From assembly GCA_964645405.1 (NCBI GenBank), contig CAZYCA010000034.1, positions 1 through 64,000 of the forward strand: 64,000 nucleotides of DNA, given 5' to 3'. A model generated the notes under the pieces. The model was not told where the DNA came from and ran no database searches. It was given only the letters and a program-made list of their open reading frames with translations. How positions within the stretch are numbered: the first letter of the stretch is position 1; each line of letters opens with the position of its first letter. Both the position numbers and the translations under genes were made by a program. Shown here one piece after another: positions 27,201-35,426 of this stretch. This stretch comes from JAMWDF01 sp964645405 (GTDB lineage: Bacteria > Ratteibacteria > UBA8468 > B48-G9 > DSTR01).

Positions 27201-27693
27201 CACTGTCATCTCCTGGATGAATTTAATTTCTATCAAGGACCCGGTGAAAAAAGCAGCAGCTGTACGCGGATTCATAGACTATCCCAGACTTTATGACACC
27301 TGGGCAGGAGGTGGCTCTTACCAGAGGCTTCCGGAAACTGCCCTGGATTGGGGGCTGAACGAGGAAAAGACAGTTTATGTACCCTTCTGGCGCAACAATT
27401 ATGTTTCCTGCCAGGACAAAGACATTTTAGTTTCTCTCTGGAAACTGCCTGACCGGGTAGCACTTTTAGTTTTTAACTACAACCGGGAGAAAACAAAAGA
27501 TGCTACCATCAGAATTGACCTTAAAAAACTGAATCTGATACCCCGTCTTCCCTGGCAGGAATTTATTGGTATTCGCGACCTAATCAAGGATGCCAAAGAA
27601 CCACCAGCGCAACTTGATTTCTATGCCCAGACAGTAACTGTACCAGCCCTTTCTCCGCATACCGGAAGGCTGATTGGTCTTAAACTTTATTGA
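24244..27693 (+). CDS. Exported CBM9-like plus DUF6067/GH123_N-type glycosidase, paralogue 4
   Basis: 1149 residues from the ATG at 24244, chosen for the AAGGAGGAG five bases upstream and because it opens a signal peptide (MKMKNFLVLLFMLRYSFLFA). A CBM9-like domain follows (RPPVIDGKIDAEEWKES, about 35-245). NEQRGLLWWADNDRGW lies at about 673-688, IYWDIF near 875 and LDGEY near 951, matching the YxD and DxE positions of the other paralogues with substitutions around them. It ends shortly after the barrel with no ConA-like module. It heads the rightward operon and is read from a promoter interlocked with that of the leftward operon, so the two sets are probably co-regulated. Confidence 0.8.
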   Translation: MKMKNFLVLLFMLRYSFLFAAWSAPVPKDKLPFFSLPKMSRPPVIDGKIDAEEWKESTAVSGVGGCTSGILIARPTTYYLAWDENHLYWAVRTWVPPNYKPRVGGREPGSASAHDDGCEFHFQPLGKNVAPGRTDSSFKFMINCLGVDGELERIAVGQQFKNWNPHFQRAWRLTPAGSAPNGGRWWECEIAATTEDFELVKPNQPEDHWKFMLGFNHLYAGWTQARIPAITSYFDPGGYPVGVLTENTPAVQMLMEDIPGPSGGKAAMRINIYNPARQTAVIKLLVLFTDTGREKVAAQNSGQPADLIRREETIKILPGESYTWKLDEPISGKLGQRLGTIEVNVTEKDRLIFRYFTFFREGYPREALEPAPAAQEAFPLKTTFNPVKSTLFLVADTYYLEEPEKVKEVTYRIFPETSQQVMTTGSITTSQTYYFRKLIELPPLKPGKYLVQATLIQKDGTRIGPVQTSFTKLDESKVFAEWWNTKLGDTERIIKPFTDVKREGKNISVWGRCYRLNCLGLPEKIISRGQPVSVSPARIIVSTKGKKYKLEFPGSPIFTEIKPWRVSFTGKAKGANLEFKSKGWVEQDGLVYLELTYSPEGKMVLPLEGLQIEFPLSAQQAECLLCLGSGGNYAARTTMLLSSEKKGRIWTTLDTGKNGSRMVVGSFYPCVWLGNEQRGLLWWADNDRGWVPDDAIPAHELIRTEKEVILRQNIIGTPFILDKERTIIFSYMASPFRPLVKGWRASIWSADGTFEGPNKEVRDPKTGEKIINGWNWLTPPSKNPADWGKMWASYKKIADERIKKMQPYNPSGARNGYGSTVHTSIPLHGYGWKSPDESVTSYFAADWEGDSWNKTEQDYFLWIAHRAFGEGGLRTIYWDIFFVKDFTAIQTGLPYQLPDGRIQPGFNGFNLRRFMMRMYSLMESHGLVPGSQVSHATNCYPLVACPWMDAILDGEYHAITDDSGMDWVDGYPIERMRAMSVPQNFGTVISWMNLISIKDPVKKAAAVRGFIDYPRLYDTWAGGGSYQRLPETALDWGLNEEKTVYVPFWRNNYVSCQDKDILVSLWKLPDRVALLVFNYNREKTKDATIRIDLKKLNLIPRLPWQEFIGIRDLIKDAKEPPAQLDFYAQTVTVPALSPHTGRLIGLKLY

Positions 27694-27704
27694 GGAGAAA
27701 GAAA

Positions 27705-29447
27705 TTGAAACCAAGAGAAAGATTTGTTTTTGAAAGCAGGTTTTACCGGCTGCAAGTGGACTTACACCGCGGTCACCATCTTTTTTTAGCCGGTGAGAGA
27801 AAACCTTTGTGGGAAAGTCGTTTTTGTTTTCTTCTGATACCGGAGATAGAAGGAGTAAACTGGGGTAATGTTACCAGCTGCACAGCCACTTATGAAAAAA
27901 ACAAAATGCTTCACTGGAAATTATCTGCCAGACTTTCAGGCAAGGCTACCGGGTGGCTGGAAAACAAGTTTTACCTTTTTCCTGATAGAATCATCTGCCA
28001 GGCTAACTACTATTTAGAGCAAGACCATGGTCTTTGCTTCTGGGCAATTCTACCAGAAGGAAGCAAAATTGATGTTGATGAAATCTTTGTTTACCGGGGA
28101 AAACATAACCAGCCCGGTACTGGCGAGGAAATTTCTCCTGATAAGGCAGCATTTTCCACCAGCAGTTGTAACTGGACATACTCTCCTCTTTCTCCAAGAA
28201 TCTTCCTAAAGAAAAAAAATAAAATAGTGGGGCTGGGTGGTACTGAAGTAGCTTACGATTATGGCATTGAAGCCCGGATCGACTCTCAAGAAATAAAATT
28301 CTTCCGGTTCCATTATGGAGGCAAAGAAAACCCCTTCCCGGGGAAAAAACAACAGATAATTTTTTCACCCAGACTTCAAATCAAGTTCAGTAAAGATATT
28401 TCCTGGCACCAGGCTAATGCTGCCTTTACCTCTGCCATGGAAGAAGATGGTGTTTTGATACCCAGACGTTACCGGCCAGAGGAAAAAGGCTGGTTTCGTC
28501 CCTGGTACTGTACCTGGGGTGACCAGCTACTCCTGGCACAGGCTTCCTTACAACAGGATGTGAGCCAGCAGAACCGTTATCAAACCATCAAGCAAATTCT
28601 CTCTCAAGAATGGGTCCTGAAAACTGCTAAATTGATTCGGGCAGAAGGATTGAATATCGGTACCATCATCATTGATGATGGCTGGCAGGATTACCGCGGG
28701 GACTGGAATCTGGATACGAGAAGATTCCCTGAGATGAGAAAACTGGTAGATGTTTTGCACAGTCTTGATTTCCGCGTTGTTTTGTGGTGGGCTCCCTTTA
28801 TTCTGGAACAGGATTCTCTTAACTGGAAACAGGGCAAGTTCATCAGTGGTACTGACCCGTACGGACAAAAAGTAATTGACTACAGCCTTCCTGAGACCCA
28901 GCGCTGGCTGGAAGAAAAACTACACCTGTGGTTTGGTTCAGGACCATCTGGCTGGAACATAGATGGTTTGAAACTTGATTTCTTTGTGGAAAGGGTAAGA
29001 CCAGAAAACCAGAAAGGAGTTGCCTCCTGGAGGGGTGAAGAAAACTGTCATTACCAGTTAATAAAAAGGATATACGAGATTGCTTCAGATTACCATCCCT
29101 GTCCGGGGATTCTGGCAGCACCACATTGCCCTTCTCTGCTGCCTTATATCTTCTCTGTTTTCCTGGAAGAACGTTTTGATACCAACTTTGACATCCTTCT
29201 GGAAAAACAGGAGATGGTAAGGAGCTGGCTGCCTGGTTTAGCCGTTAGCTGTCATTTTACTTACAATCCTTCTTCTGTGCCTGAGTATCTTAAATTGTGT
29301 CAGAAACTGCAGGCAATTCCCCAGATAGGAGTTCTGCACGCCAGAACGTGTGACTATCTTTCACTGCAGGCAAATAAGCTATCGGGAAAAGTCTTCAGAA
29401 AAGTTGTCTCCCGGGAAAAATTACGTTGTCTCCTGAAGAAATTCTGA
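27705..29447 (+). CDS. GH36/clan GH-D-like alpha-galactosidase
   Basis: 580 residues from a TTG at 27705; GAGGAG lies seven bases upstream, which favours this over the TTG at 27690. No signal peptide. The first 240 residues form a beta-sandwich domain, followed by a TIM barrel with IIDDGWQDYRGDWNLD (about 322), FRVVLWWAPFI and DGLKLDFF (Asp about 424), the position of the nucleophile in clan GH-D. The short GHP-like C-terminus suggests a compact member. Alpha-galactosidase or a related alpha-glycosidase is likely. It begins 11 bp after paralogue 4 and is co-transcribed. Cytoplasmic action on oligosaccharides is inferred from the lack of an export signal. Confidence 0.78.
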   Translation: MKPRERFVFESRFYRLQVDLHRGHHLFLAGERKPLWESRFCFLLIPEIEGVNWGNVTSCTATYEKNKMLHWKLSARLSGKATGWLENKFYLFPDRIICQANYYLEQDHGLCFWAILPEGSKIDVDEIFVYRGKHNQPGTGEEISPDKAAFSTSSCNWTYSPLSPRIFLKKKNKIVGLGGTEVAYDYGIEARIDSQEIKFFRFHYGGKENPFPGKKQQIIFSPRLQIKFSKDISWHQANAAFTSAMEEDGVLIPRRYRPEEKGWFRPWYCTWGDQLLLAQASLQQDVSQQNRYQTIKQILSQEWVLKTAKLIRAEGLNIGTIIIDDGWQDYRGDWNLDTRRFPEMRKLVDVLHSLDFRVVLWWAPFILEQDSLNWKQGKFISGTDPYGQKVIDYSLPETQRWLEEKLHLWFGSGPSGWNIDGLKLDFFVERVRPENQKGVASWRGEENCHYQLIKRIYEIASDYHPCPGILAAPHCPSLLPYIFSVFLEERFDTNFDILLEKQEMVRSWLPGLAVSCHFTYNPSSVPEYLKLCQKLQAIPQIGVLHARTCDYLSLQANKLSGKVFRKVVSREKLRCLLKKF

Positions 29448-29515
29448 AACTGCATATTAGCCTGTCGCAGAAGATAAATCTGTTTAATGTTTTCGACAGT
29501 GCCCTGAAGCTCTGT

Positions 29516-29544
29516 TTGACTCTATCGCTGGGGCTGTCTAAAAT
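29516..29544 (+). promoter_or_regulatory. Promoter of the FAD oxidoreductase / M42 peptidase pair
   Basis: TTGACT (29516-29521) and TAAAAT (29539-29544) are 17 bp apart in the 127-bp gap after the GH36-like gene. A start near 29551 leaves a 24-nt leader with AAAGGAG at 29564-29570. An imperfect TGTCG...CGACA pair (about 29463-29497) lies just upstream and could bind a regulator. Confidence 0.6.
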
Positions 29545-29574
29545 ATTTCCCATGACTAGCCAGAAAGGAGAAAA

Positions 29575-30828
29575 ATGAAAGAGACCTATGATGTTATTGT
29601 CATTGGCGGTGGAACCGCTGGAATTATTGCTGCTTTACAGTCAGCGCGCGCTGGTGCCAGTACTCTTCTTATGGAAAAACAAGGGATTTTAGGCGGTACA
29701 ATGGTGACAGCTGGAATCCCTTACCCTTCCAGTTTTCACGCCTACGGGAAACAAATTATAGCCGGTATAGGGTGGGAGCTTTGCTGCCAGACGAAGAAAG
29801 AAACAGGAGAAGAAATCCCGGAACCAGACCAGAAAAACCCCAGGTTCGGGTTTCACATAAACCCGGCAGTCTTTGCTGCTATAGCTGACGAAAAACTTCT
29901 TGCAGCCGGGGCAGATATACTGCTTCATGTCATGCCAGCTACTGTGGAAAGAAAAGAAAACCTCTGGAAAATTACCCTTTGCACTAAAACCGGGTTGCGG
30001 GAAGTAAAATCAAAGGTTCTGGTAGACTGCACCGGAGATGCCAATGTTGTTACTCTGGCAGGTTTTCCTGTACATATAAACCCAGAACTGCAGGCGGCAA
30101 CACTGGTAGTTGGTGTGAGTGGTTATGACGCGGAAAAACTTAACTACCAGGCTATCCAGGAAGCCTTTGAAAAAGAAGTAGCTGCCGGCAACATGAGGCG
30201 GGAAGACCCGGGATGGGGTCGGGGAAAATTTGAATTTTTTCTCCGCAGTTATGGTGGTAACCGGATTCATCTTCCTGATGTAGATGGCCGTACCAGTGAA
30301 GGAAAGACAAAGGCTGAGATTGAAGGCAGAAAAGCGATGTTGCGAATTCTGAGATTCTGCAGAAAACAGCCCGGACTGGAAAACTTCAGAATTGACTGGT
30401 GTGCTCCGGAAGCTGGTATCAGAGAAACTGCAACCATTGTCGGCAAAAAGTTTATCACTCTAACTGACTATGAAAGTGGGAGAATCTGGGAAGATGCGGT
30501 CTGTTATTCCTGCTATGCCGTGGATATCCATCGAAGTGACCATACAATCTTTCGTAATTTTGAACCAGGAATTTACCCCACTATTCCACTTCGAGCAATG
30601 CTACCTGCAGGAAGTAGCAATCTGATTGTAGCGGGAAGATGTATCTCCGGAGACAAGGAAGCCTCTTCTTCTTACCGGGTGGAAGCCAGCTGTATGGCTA
30701 TGGGTCAGGCAGCCGGGGCAGCCGCTGCCCTGGCAGCAAAAACTGATACAGAAATAGAGAAGCTTCCACTGGCTGAGATTTATAAACTCCTGAGAAAACA
30801 TAATGCCATTGTACCGGGGGAGCTTTAA
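29575..30828 (+). CDS. FAD-dependent oxidoreductase (PF12831-type)
   Basis: 417 residues, cytoplasmic. YDVIVIGGGTAGIIAALQSARAGASTLLMEK is split here as the dinucleotide-binding GGGTAG motif (about 10-16) and the ribose-binding Glu some 20 residues later. LVDCTGDANVVTLAGFP and the C-terminal NLIVAGRCISGDKEASSSYR with GQAAGAAAALA are typical of the FAD_oxidored family often found with sugar genes in PVC and Bacteroidota. The substrate of this family is mostly unknown. It has its own promoter and a strong ribosome binding site and is followed after 5 bp by an M42 peptidase. Confidence 0.87.
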   Translation: MKETYDVIVIGGGTAGIIAALQSARAGASTLLMEKQGILGGTMVTAGIPYPSSFHAYGKQIIAGIGWELCCQTKKETGEEIPEPDQKNPRFGFHINPAVFAAIADEKLLAAGADILLHVMPATVERKENLWKITLCTKTGLREVKSKVLVDCTGDANVVTLAGFPVHINPELQAATLVVGVSGYDAEKLNYQAIQEAFEKEVAAGNMRREDPGWGRGKFEFFLRSYGGNRIHLPDVDGRTSEGKTKAEIEGRKAMLRILRFCRKQPGLENFRIDWCAPEAGIRETATIVGKKFITLTDYESGRIWEDAVCYSCYAVDIHRSDHTIFRNFEPGIYPTIPLRAMLPAGSSNLIVAGRCISGDKEASSSYRVEASCMAMGQAAGAAAALAAKTDTEIEKLPLAEIYKLLRKHNAIVPGEL

Positions 30829-30833
30829 CCATT

Positions 30834-31895
30834 ATGGAAGAGATAAATCTTGAGTTTCTGGAAACATTCCTCAACACCCCCAGTCCCTCTGGATTTGAAC
30901 AGCCAGCGCAAAAACTTTTTGCTGACTATGTCAGGCCTTATGTGGAAAAGGTAGAAGTGGATGTTCACGGGAATGTAATTGCCACCAGACAACCTGAAGG
31001 AAACCCCAGGTTAATGCTGGCTGCTCACTGTGATGAGATTGGTCTGATGATTAACTACATAACTGATGATGGATTCCTGCACTTTGTTCCTATTGGTGGT
31101 GTCTTGCCTCAATCTCTGGAAGGTGCGCGTGTACTTATTTGTGGTCACAAAGGGCCTATTCCCGGGGTAATTGCCAGAAAACCATCACGTTTACGCCAGG
31201 AAAATGAGCAGGAAAAACCAGTTAAGTTTCCGGATTTATGGGTTGACATTGGTGCCAGGGACAGGAAGGATGCTGAATCTCTGGTGAGAATTGGAGACGC
31301 TGCTACCATCGCTACTGGTTTTCAGAGACTTTTGCACAATCTGGCAACTGCGCGCGGGTTTGACGACAGGTTAGGTGTTTTTGTCCTGGCTGAAACTTTA
31401 CGGTTTCTTCACGGCAGGGAGGTAAAAGCAGCAGTCCTGGCAGTTTCCACAGTTCAGGAAGAAGTTGGTTCCCGGGGGGTGTGGGGTGTAGCTTATCGCT
31501 TAAAACCAGATATGGCTATCGTGGTAGAAGTAGAACATGCCTCTGATTATCCTGAAGCAGAGAAAAAAATAACAGGAGATGTCCGGCTGGGACAGGGTAT
31601 TGGTTTTAATCGCGGTTCTAACATTAACCCGCAGCTGAATGAATTTTTGATGGAAGTAGCAAGGGAGGAGAAAATCCCCTGGCATGTTACTGCTGTGGCT
31701 GGTCCAACACCCACTGATGCCAGTGTAATTCATATCATCCGGGAAGGTGTACCCTGTGCTCTGGTCCGGATTCCTTTACGGTACATGCATTCACCTTCAG
31801 AAATTGTCTCTCTGGATGATGTAACACTGGCAGTGAAATTCCTTGCTGCTTTTATCCGGCGCCTTTCCCCGGGGCTAAATTTTCATAAGGAATAA
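30834..31895 (+). CDS. M42 family metallo-aminopeptidase
   Basis: 353 residues, the usual length for the M42 (glutamyl aminopeptidase / FrvX / tetrahedral aminopeptidase) family. Metal and catalytic motifs are AAHCDEIG (His about 63), ARGFDDRLG (Asp about 176), VQEEVGSRG (Glu-Glu about 209) and RYMHSPSE (His about 318). The segment that normally reads with an Asp ligand (DVT-like) is VVEVEHASDYP, with Glu at the ligand position. GGGGGAG before the ATG is a good ribosome binding site. It probably forms large dodecameric peptidase particles acting on short peptides; members have also been annotated as endoglucanases, with little support. Confidence 0.88.
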   Translation: MEEINLEFLETFLNTPSPSGFEQPAQKLFADYVRPYVEKVEVDVHGNVIATRQPEGNPRLMLAAHCDEIGLMINYITDDGFLHFVPIGGVLPQSLEGARVLICGHKGPIPGVIARKPSRLRQENEQEKPVKFPDLWVDIGARDRKDAESLVRIGDAATIATGFQRLLHNLATARGFDDRLGVFVLAETLRFLHGREVKAAVLAVSTVQEEVGSRGVWGVAYRLKPDMAIVVEVEHASDYPEAEKKITGDVRLGQGIGFNRGSNINPQLNEFLMEVAREEKIPWHVTAVAGPTPTDASVIHIIREGVPCALVRIPLRYMHSPSEIVSLDDVTLAVKFLAAFIRRLSPGLNFHKE

Positions 31896-31908
31896 AAAGA
31901 TAGTCAAC

Positions 31909-33663
31909 TCAAAAGCAAGAATCTGACAGGTAAAAAAGATGGGGAGTAATTTCTTCCCTTTTCAAAGTATAAAAAACAGACTGGACCGGCTCAATTTTTA
32001 AAATAAGTTTTTGCCCGGGGAAAAACAGACCGTAAACCTTCCACCCTTTCCTGGTCCTTTTTATACCTGAAATTTTCGGAATCAGGCTGCAGGGATTATT
32101 TTCCTTTCTCACCGGAGAAACCTGAAGAGCCAGACCAAAAAATGTGGCAGCTTCCAGACGGTTTATCTGCAGAGAACAACAGGATGATTCCACCAGAAGA
32201 ACCAGATGATCAGCCTGGAGAGACAATTTTGCCACAGGTGCGGACAGCTCAGGATTAAAAAACCTTATCCCGGCATAGATGGTTTCCGTTTGTAGCAACA
32301 GTCCTTCTGTTAGTGGTTTCCTGGTGGAAAAATCAAAAGGCCATTGTTTCCCTTGCTCATCGTATATCTTCACCGCACCTTTTTCCCCGAGGTATATCCT
32401 GTAGGCTGGCTGGAATTTTCTTTCTGGTACCAGGGTATGAGGACAACCAGTGTTCAGCCCGGAAAACTTTCCCCGGGAATGAGTGTCTATTTGTTTTTTT
32501 GTCAGCAACCAGCAGGTAGCGGAAAGAAGTTTCTCCTTTTTCTGAGCAGCAAAGTGACTTTCATAACGAGGAGCAGGAACAAAGGCTATTCCGCAACAGG
32601 GATTGGTGGAAGCATAAGCTAAAAACACCGGGGTTTCCGGATTGGTTATTTTCCTGGTAGAAGTGACACTGCCGAGAGCAAATTCCTGGTCCAGATAGTT
32701 TTTTCTGAGATACCCCGGGGAAAACGTTAAATTGGTTCTTGGTAGAGAAAGTTTTCTCACGGCAGGCAGGAGGTATTCCGGAGAAAGACCCACTCCCAGC
32801 CAGAGGTGACAGCCCCGGGCAGGCTGGGGTGTACCAAGGACAAAATGAAAAATAGTATCCATAAGACTGCTACCTCTGACTATGTAGTGGCCTCTGGATT
32901 GAGGTCCGGTAAGCATTCCTATTTTTTCATGGTAATTGAGCACTGCGTCAGCCAGTAGTTGCCGGAGAACATTTCTTATCTCCTGATGTAAATCTTTCGG
33001 GGCATCACAGGCAAGCATAATGGATAATGCGTGTAACTGAACCCCGGTATAACCAGGAGCATTATATTCCGGAATAAAGCCCATTCTTAAGATAAAATTG
33101 CGCCACTCTTCCCATTCCCAGCCAGCCACTTCTCTTACCCGGGGAAGCTTTATAATATCAGCGATACAGAGCCGGCAGGCCAGGTTAAGAAGAATAATGT
33201 TGGTGTAGTACAGATGGCCTCCCCGATGGGCATTAAGGGCTTCAGCTGCCAGCAGAAAAGATTTTTCCAGTTTTCTTTTCAAAGAAACAGGCATGACACA
33301 AGCCCGGTGTTTATAGACATACCAGAGCGGGGGAATTATGAAGGAGATAGCATTAGGGTCCAGCGCTTTTTTCCATCCGGAATAAGCCAGGAAATTTCCA
33401 TAGGTCATGCTCCCGGGATTGGTATCCTGATAATCGCAGATGGTGTGGAGCACCTTCCAGGCAAGTTTTTCCCTTCCCGTCATCGCCCAGGCAGTAGCCA
33501 GGTAGGAAGATTGCCACAGGTTGTATCCACAAGCCTCAGAGTGGACAGAATGTTTATCCTGCAGTTTCCTGCCTGGTACAAGGCAGCTGACCGGGTCGAC
33601 TCCCTCCCATCCTTTTTCCGCTACCTGTTGAAAAATCTCTTTTCTTTTTTTCTCAAAGTCCAT
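31909..33663 (-). CDS. (alpha/alpha)-barrel protein, heparinase/DUF2264-like
   Basis: 584 residues, no signal peptide. The first 340 residues are helical with aromatic-rich segments (EACGYNLWQSSYLATAW, YTNIILLNLACRLCIAD, YNAPGYTGVQLHALSIML, LTGPQSRGHY), as in alpha/alpha-toroid glycosidases and lyases. The C-terminal part is beta-rich (LSLQADHLVLLVESSCCSLQI), which fits a toroid plus beta-sandwich arrangement. I cannot assign a family. It is single and convergent to the M42 gene with a 13-bp gap, and divergent from the next gene. A role in glycan breakdown is inferred only from fold and surroundings. Confidence 0.6.
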   Translation of the reverse strand: MDFEKKRKEIFQQVAEKGWEGVDPVSCLVPGRKLQDKHSVHSEACGYNLWQSSYLATAWAMTGREKLAWKVLHTICDYQDTNPGSMTYGNFLAYSGWKKALDPNAISFIIPPLWYVYKHRACVMPVSLKRKLEKSFLLAAEALNAHRGGHLYYTNIILLNLACRLCIADIIKLPRVREVAGWEWEEWRNFILRMGFIPEYNAPGYTGVQLHALSIMLACDAPKDLHQEIRNVLRQLLADAVLNYHEKIGMLTGPQSRGHYIVRGSSLMDTIFHFVLGTPQPARGCHLWLGVGLSPEYLLPAVRKLSLPRTNLTFSPGYLRKNYLDQEFALGSVTSTRKITNPETPVFLAYASTNPCCGIAFVPAPRYESHFAAQKKEKLLSATCWLLTKKQIDTHSRGKFSGLNTGCPHTLVPERKFQPAYRIYLGEKGAVKIYDEQGKQWPFDFSTRKPLTEGLLLQTETIYAGIRFFNPELSAPVAKLSLQADHLVLLVESSCCSLQINRLEAATFFGLALQVSPVRKENNPCSLIPKISGIKRTRKGWKVYGLFFPGQKLILKIEPVQSVFYTLKREEITPHLFYLSDSCF

Positions 33664-33719
33664 CTGACTTTGCTGAGAAACTTTTTACTGCCTTTTCCCT
33701 GACTTCCAGAAAGTGTATC

Positions 33720-35426
33720 ATGTTAATTGCCGGGAAAACAAAGAAAAAGATGGAAAGCAGGAAAAAGATTTTTTTCTGCATTATCCTTGTTGCGTTTTAT
33801 GCTAAGGGCTGGACAGTAGAGTATAAGGATAAGTTTGTCTGGATTTTTGGATATAACTTTGCCAGGCAGGAAGATACCGAGAAAATTCTTTCTCTGCTGG
33901 AGACTGCTTCGTATTGTGGTTATAATGGGGTAGCCCTTTCCGCAGGTCTGGATTCCCTTTCCCGGCAGAACGAAAAATATTTTGCCGGGCTGGAGAAAAT
34001 CAAGAAAGCCTGTGCCCTGTTTAATCTGGAGATAATTCCCGCAGTTTTCTCTGTGGGTTATGGCAGCGTTATTTCCCATGATAGAAACCTCGCTGAAGGA
34101 TTGCCAGTGAAAGACGCTCTTTTTCTGGTGAAAGGGAATGAGGCTATCCATCAACCAGAAGGCAATATAGCTATCACAAACGGTGGCTTTGAAGATTATC
34201 AGGGAAACAGGTTAAAGGGTTTCAGATTTCATGACCAACCTAACAGGATAAGCTTTGTGGATACCGGGATAAAACATAGCGGGAACTCCTCTTTAAGGTT
34301 TGAAAATTTCACTTTGTCACCTCACGGAAATGGCAGAATAATGCAGGAAGTGGAAGTAATTCCTTACCGTTGTTACCGGGTAAGTATCTGGGTGAAGACG
34401 GAAAACCTGAAACCTGCGGGAAACTTTCGCCTTCTGGTTCTCGGTGACAACCGTGACCTTGCACCTGGTTCCTTTAATCTTCCACCAACGACTGACTGGA
34501 GAAAACTAACCATGATGTTTAATAGTATGGAGTTTTCTCAGGTGAAAATTTATGCCGGTATCTGGGCAGGTAAACAGGGTAAATTCTGGGTTGATGACTG
34601 GCAGATAGAAGAAGTTGGTCCTTACAATATTCTTCGTCGGCCAGGAACACCGGTACTGGTCAAAGGTGAGGATGGTTTTGTTTACCAGGAAGGGAGAGAC
34701 TATGCCCGGCTTACTGATTCCTACCTTAATCCCTTCAGAAAGGATTTTGATTATCCTGCCCCAAAACTGAAGATTTTACCTGATAGCAGGATAAAGGATA
34801 ATCAGCATTTGAGAGTAAGCTGGTATCATCCACTCTTGATTTACGATAGTCAGGTGACAGTCTGCATGGCAGAACCAGCTCTTTTTGAAATTTTTGACCG
34901 GGAAGCCAGACTGCTGTGGGAAAAATTAAGGTATAAGAAAGTAATTTTGAATATGGATGAAATAAGAATGGGTGGCACCTGCCAGGCTTGTGCTGGTAAG
35001 AACATGGCTCAACTATTAGGTGATTGTGTAAACAGGCAGGTAGAAATTTTAAGAAAATATAATCCCGGAGTACAGATTTACATCTGGTCAGACATGTTTG
35101 ACCCGCACCATAACGCCAGATTAGATTATTACCTTGTCAGGGGAGATTTCACCGGATCCTGGAATTACCTGCCACAGGATATTATTGTTGCTGTCTGGGG
35201 AGGAAAACCGAGAGAAAAGAGTTTAAAATTTTTCTCTGAAAAAGGTTTCTCCATTTTAATTGCCAACTACTATGATGCTGGGAGTCTGGAAGATGTGAAA
35301 AACTGGCTTCAGATGGCTGAAACCATACCAGGTGTGCGCGGTTTTATGTACACCACCTGGGAGAAGAAGTATGATCTGTTAGGTGAATATTTCAGGCTGA
35401 TTTTTCAAAAAAAACCGGGTTTTTAA
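33720..35426 (+). CDS. Exported TIM-barrel (GH20-like) protein with inserted carbohydrate-binding module
   Basis: 568 residues from 33720, or from the ATG at 33750 that opens the signal peptide (MESRKKIFFCIILVAFYAKG). KFVWIFGYNF and YNGVALSAGLDSL begin a TIM barrel, which is then interrupted at about 150-300 by a CBM4/9-like beta-sandwich (NGGFEDYQGNRLKGF ... FWVDDWQIEEVG). The barrel resumes with HPLLIYDSQVTVCMAEP, and ILNMDEIRMGG near 412 contains an Asp-Glu pair like the catalytic pair of GH20. IWSDMFDPHHN and GFMYTTWEKKYDLL follow. Hexosaminidase-like chemistry is possible but not shown. Its stop shares TTAA with the convergent transporter gene. Confidence 0.68.
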   Translation: MLIAGKTKKKMESRKKIFFCIILVAFYAKGWTVEYKDKFVWIFGYNFARQEDTEKILSLLETASYCGYNGVALSAGLDSLSRQNEKYFAGLEKIKKACALFNLEIIPAVFSVGYGSVISHDRNLAEGLPVKDALFLVKGNEAIHQPEGNIAITNGGFEDYQGNRLKGFRFHDQPNRISFVDTGIKHSGNSSLRFENFTLSPHGNGRIMQEVEVIPYRCYRVSIWVKTENLKPAGNFRLLVLGDNRDLAPGSFNLPPTTDWRKLTMMFNSMEFSQVKIYAGIWAGKQGKFWVDDWQIEEVGPYNILRRPGTPVLVKGEDGFVYQEGRDYARLTDSYLNPFRKDFDYPAPKLKILPDSRIKDNQHLRVSWYHPLLIYDSQVTVCMAEPALFEIFDREARLLWEKLRYKKVILNMDEIRMGGTCQACAGKNMAQLLGDCVNRQVEILRKYNPGVQIYIWSDMFDPHHNARLDYYLVRGDFTGSWNYLPQDIIVAVWGGKPREKSLKFFSEKGFSILIANYYDAGSLEDVKNWLQMAETIPGVRGFMYTTWEKKYDLLGEYFRLIFQKKPGF

